Source: Micromonosporaceae bacterium (lineage in GTDB: Bacteria > Actinomycetota > Actinomycetes > Mycobacteriales > Micromonosporaceae). Taken from it: a stretch of DNA of 7,206 nucleotides. The position numbers were made by a program, and so were the translations under genes. Shown here in pieces: positions 5,618-7,206 of this stretch (its first letter is position 1; each line of letters starts with the position of its first letter). The stretch covers positions 1 to 7,206 of the forward strand of contig JADGHA010000211.1 in assembly GCA_019689695.1 (NCBI GenBank), read 5' to 3'. The notes beneath the pieces were generated by a model. The model saw only the letters and a list, made by a program, of their open reading frames with translations, searched no databases and was not told where the DNA came from.

Positions 5618-6523
5618 ATGGAGCTGCGGCAGCTGGAGTACTTCGTGGCGGTCGCCGAGGAGGCGAACTTCACCCGCGCCGCGGAGCGCGTGCGGATCAG
5701 CCAGTCCGGGGTCAGCGCCCAGATCCGCCAGCTGGAACGCGAGCTGGGCGCCACGCTCATCGACCGCTCCACCCGCACGGCACGCCTCACCGCCGCCGGC
5801 CGGGCCGCGCTGGACCACGCCCGGGCCGCGCTCGCCGCGGCCGGCGCGGTCCGCCAGGCGGTCGGCGAGGTCACCGGTCTCCTCCGCGGCCGGATCACGG
5901 TCGGCATGGTCACCGGTTGTACGGTCACCCCGCTCTTCGAGGCGCTCGCCGCCTTCCACCGCGCCCACCCTGGCGTCGAGGTCACGCTGGTGGAGGAGAA
6001 CTCGGACCGGATGGTGGAAGGGGTACGCACCGGCGCGCTGGACCTCGCCCTGATCGGCGTCGCCGAGGCGACTCCCGTCGGACTGAACGCGCTGACCATC
6101 GTCAGCGAGCGGCTGGTGGCGCTTGTGCCGCCGGACCACCCGCTCGCCGGCCGCCCGTCGGTCACGCTTGCCGAGGTCGGCGAGCACCCGGTCATCTGTA
6201 TGCCGGAAGGCACCGGCATCCGCGCGGTCTTCGACCGCTGCTGCGCCGCGCGGCGGGTCCAGCCGGTCATCGCCGTGCAAGCCAGCGCCGCAGACTCCAT
6301 TGTGGACTTGGCCGCTCGCGGCCTGGGCGTGGCGATCCTGACCGAGTCCATGGCTCAGCAGTACCGTGAGCGGCTGAGGGTGCTCGGTATCAGCGATGCC
6401 GACATACCTGCGCTCCTGGCCCTGGTCTGGAGTGCCACGCCAGGCCCTGCACTGGACCATCTTGTCCGTCACTGCGCGGAGGCCTTTGGCGCGGCCGCCC
6501 GAGCCTCCATCGACGTCACTTGA
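5618..6523 (+). CDS. LysR family transcriptional regulator
   Basis: A DNA-binding regulator of 301 residues, the standard length for the family. The winged helix-turn-helix fills about residues 1-60 (MELRQLEYFVAVAEEANFTRAAERVRISQSGVSAQIRQLERELGATLIDRSTRTARLTAAG). A linker helix follows to about 88. The effector-binding domain begins at about 91 (GRITVGMVTG) and runs to the end, with the hinge-type repeat of strands expected of a periplasmic-binding-protein fold. The effector cannot be predicted; Cys101, Cys194, Cys208 and Cys209 are present but form no known sensor pattern. I chose the ATG at 5618 over a TTG at 5609 because the family starts MELRQL and the TTG falls in the operator and -10 region. 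It is divergent from an NTF2-fold gene, the usual arrangement for a LysR target, and probably controls it and itself through the shared dyad. Confidence 0.93.
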   Translation: MELRQLEYFVAVAEEANFTRAAERVRISQSGVSAQIRQLERELGATLIDRSTRTARLTAAGRAALDHARAALAAAGAVRQAVGEVTGLLRGRITVGMVTGCTVTPLFEALAAFHRAHPGVEVTLVEENSDRMVEGVRTGALDLALIGVAEATPVGLNALTIVSERLVALVPPDHPLAGRPSVTLAEVGEHPVICMPEGTGIRAVFDRCCAARRVQPVIAVQASAADSIVDLAARGLGVAILTESMAQQYRERLRVLGISDADIPALLALVWSATPGPALDHLVRHCAEAFGAAARASIDVT

Positions 6524-6543
6524 ATCTTCAATGGGAAGTGACG
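6514..6543 (+). terminator. Hairpin across the LysR stop codon
   Basis: CGTCACTT at 6514-6521 pairs perfectly over 8 bp with AAGTGACG at 6536-6543 around a 14-nt loop. The stem includes the first base of the TGA stop. A second, competing repeat, TTGAA-TC-TTCAA, lies at 6520-6531. A transcription-ending or RNA-stabilising role is plausible, but no T-tract follows. Confidence 0.4.
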
Positions 6544-6865
6544 GCAGTGCGTGCGGACACCTCGAGCGACAACCCGGGCCGCGACGGGGCCTACCGGAGC
6601 CGGCGACGCCTTCTGTGGCGCGCTGGCCGATCTGTGCCGACCTGTCGACGCGGTCGGTGGACCTTCGCGTTGGTGACCGCCAGACCGTCGATGGCGGAGG
6701 GTAGTTGAGTCGTCGCGCCAAGTCGTCCCGGTTCTTGAGCTACATCGGTGGCCACGCTCGGGATCCGATCGCGATACGGGATCACAAGACGGCCGTGCGG
6801 CTCCGGCAGAGCGCCCGGAGCACGATGAGGCGGCGGCAAGGAGCTCGGCGACCGGGGCAGCGGCC
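6544..6865. other. Gene-poor stretch between LysR and zinc-ribbon genes
   Basis: I find no convincing gene here on either strand. The short open frames have arginine- and proline-rich, low-complexity products with no family motif and no good ribosome site. No tRNA arms or T-loop sequence are visible. CGGGATC occurs twice, near 6760 and 6777, flanking a TCGCGA palindrome, but this may be chance. The stretch could be a decayed gene, a long regulatory region or an unrecognised small RNA. Confidence 0.5.
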
Positions 6866-6886
6866 TGACCTGGTCATCCGTACAAT
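6866..6886 (+). promoter_or_regulatory. Candidate promoter and operator for the zinc-ribbon gene
   Basis: TACAAT at 6881-6886 matches the -10 consensus at five of six positions and would start transcription near 6893, leaving a leader of about 30 nt. Just upstream is a perfect dyad, TGACC-T-GGTCA, at 6866-6876, in the spacer where a repressor could block RNA polymerase. No clear -35 box is present. Confidence 0.4.
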
Positions 6887-6922
6887 CCCTTGGCGCAGCT
6901 TCCCAGAGACAAAGGTGAGCAA

Positions 6923-7206
6923 ATGGCGAACAACCGGGCCGCAGCCACCGTCGCATGTCAATCGTGCGGCGCGACGCCGGCCAAGAAGGTCGTCTTCCAG
7001 TCGATCGCGGGCATGGTGATCATGCACACGATCCGCACCGTCAAGGGCAACTTCTGCCGGGACTGCGGTTTGCGGATCAAAGACGAGATGAACGCCTACA
7101 CCCTCAAGCGGGGGTGGTTCAGCATTGGCGGGATTCTCGGCATCCCCATGTTCCTCGGCTTCAATGCCATCCGTGCCAAGCGCCTGAAGAAGCTGCCAGC
7201 TCCAAT
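6923..7206 (+). CDS. Zinc-ribbon protein with one membrane segment, 3'-truncated by the window edge
   Basis: The frame is open from the ATG at 6923 to the end of the window, giving 94 residues with no stop seen. A good ribosome site, AAGGTGAG, lies about 4-6 nt before the ATG. Two CxxC knuckles, CQSC at residues 12-15 and CRDC at 45-48, about 30 residues apart, form a probable zinc ribbon. The pattern CGATPAKKVVFQSIAGMVIMHTIRTVKGNFCRDCGL, then AYTLKRGWFSIGGI, recalls an actinobacterial family of small zinc-ribbon membrane proteins with no assigned function. Residues about 65-83 (WFSIGGILGIPMFLGFNAI) form one membrane segment, followed by a basic RAKRLKKL stretch that would face the cytoplasm. 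The missing C-terminus could be short or hold a further domain. The reaction or partner is unknown. Confidence 0.75.
   Translation, partial: MANNRAAATVACQSCGATPAKKVVFQSIAGMVIMHTIRTVKGNFCRDCGLRIKDEMNAYTLKRGWFSIGGILGIPMFLGFNAIRAKRLKKLPAP

Noticed and set aside
6591..6956. - strand open frame in the gap before the zinc-ribbon gene
   Set aside because: The product is arginine- and proline-rich without motifs, and it runs into the start of a better-supported gene on the other strand.

Overview
The window is GC-rich, compact chromosomal DNA of the kind found in high-GC Actinobacteria. GC-rich third codon positions, the actinobacterial-type Holin-X/DUF3618 gene pair, a GAF-PP2C phosphatase, an SgcJ/EcaC-like NTF2-fold protein and a zinc-ribbon membrane protein all point that way. 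A filamentous actinomycete, perhaps of the Micromonosporaceae, is my guess from general protein style only. I see no insertion sequence, integrase, CRISPR array, rRNA, tRNA or plasmid origin.

Layout. (1) Positions 1-1302, + strand: an MFS exporter of the EntS-like/MFS_3 type, cut off by the left edge. (2) Positions 1361-2274, - strand: a two-gene unit, Holin-X-like membrane protein then DUF3618 tail-anchored protein, joined by an ATGA stop/start overlap. A hairpin lies between it and the convergent MFS gene. (3) Positions 2393-2680, - strand: a DUF2277 protein, divergent from (4) positions 2756-3889, + strand: a zinc-dependent alcohol dehydrogenase of the glutathione-independent formaldehyde dehydrogenase type. 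(5) Positions 3886-5106, - strand: a GAF-PP2C (RsbU/SpoIIE-like) phosphatase, convergent with the dehydrogenase and sharing one CTAG in which both genes stop. (6) Positions 5150-5548, - strand: a small SgcJ/EcaC-like (SnoaL/NTF2-fold) protein, divergent from (7) positions 5618-6523, + strand: a LysR-type regulator. The 69 bp between them are AT-rich and hold a dyad of LysR form over the promoter region. (8) Positions 6524-6922: about 400 bp without a convincing gene. (9) Positions 6923-7206, + strand: a zinc-ribbon, single-membrane-segment protein that runs off the right edge.

How they fit together. The window looks like several short, independent units rather than one pathway. The clearest units are the Holin-X/DUF3618 pair, which resembles the enterobacterial yqjD/yqjE arrangement of small membrane proteins, and the LysR/NTF2-fold pair with its shared control region. 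The phosphatase probably belongs to a stress-type partner-switching pathway whose kinase and antagonist genes are not here. Nothing proves a wholly new system. The best leads are the LysR dyad with a probable leaderless transcript, the 11-residue repeats in the DUF3618 protein, the interlocked stop codons, and the zinc-ribbon membrane protein with a dyad beside its likely promoter.
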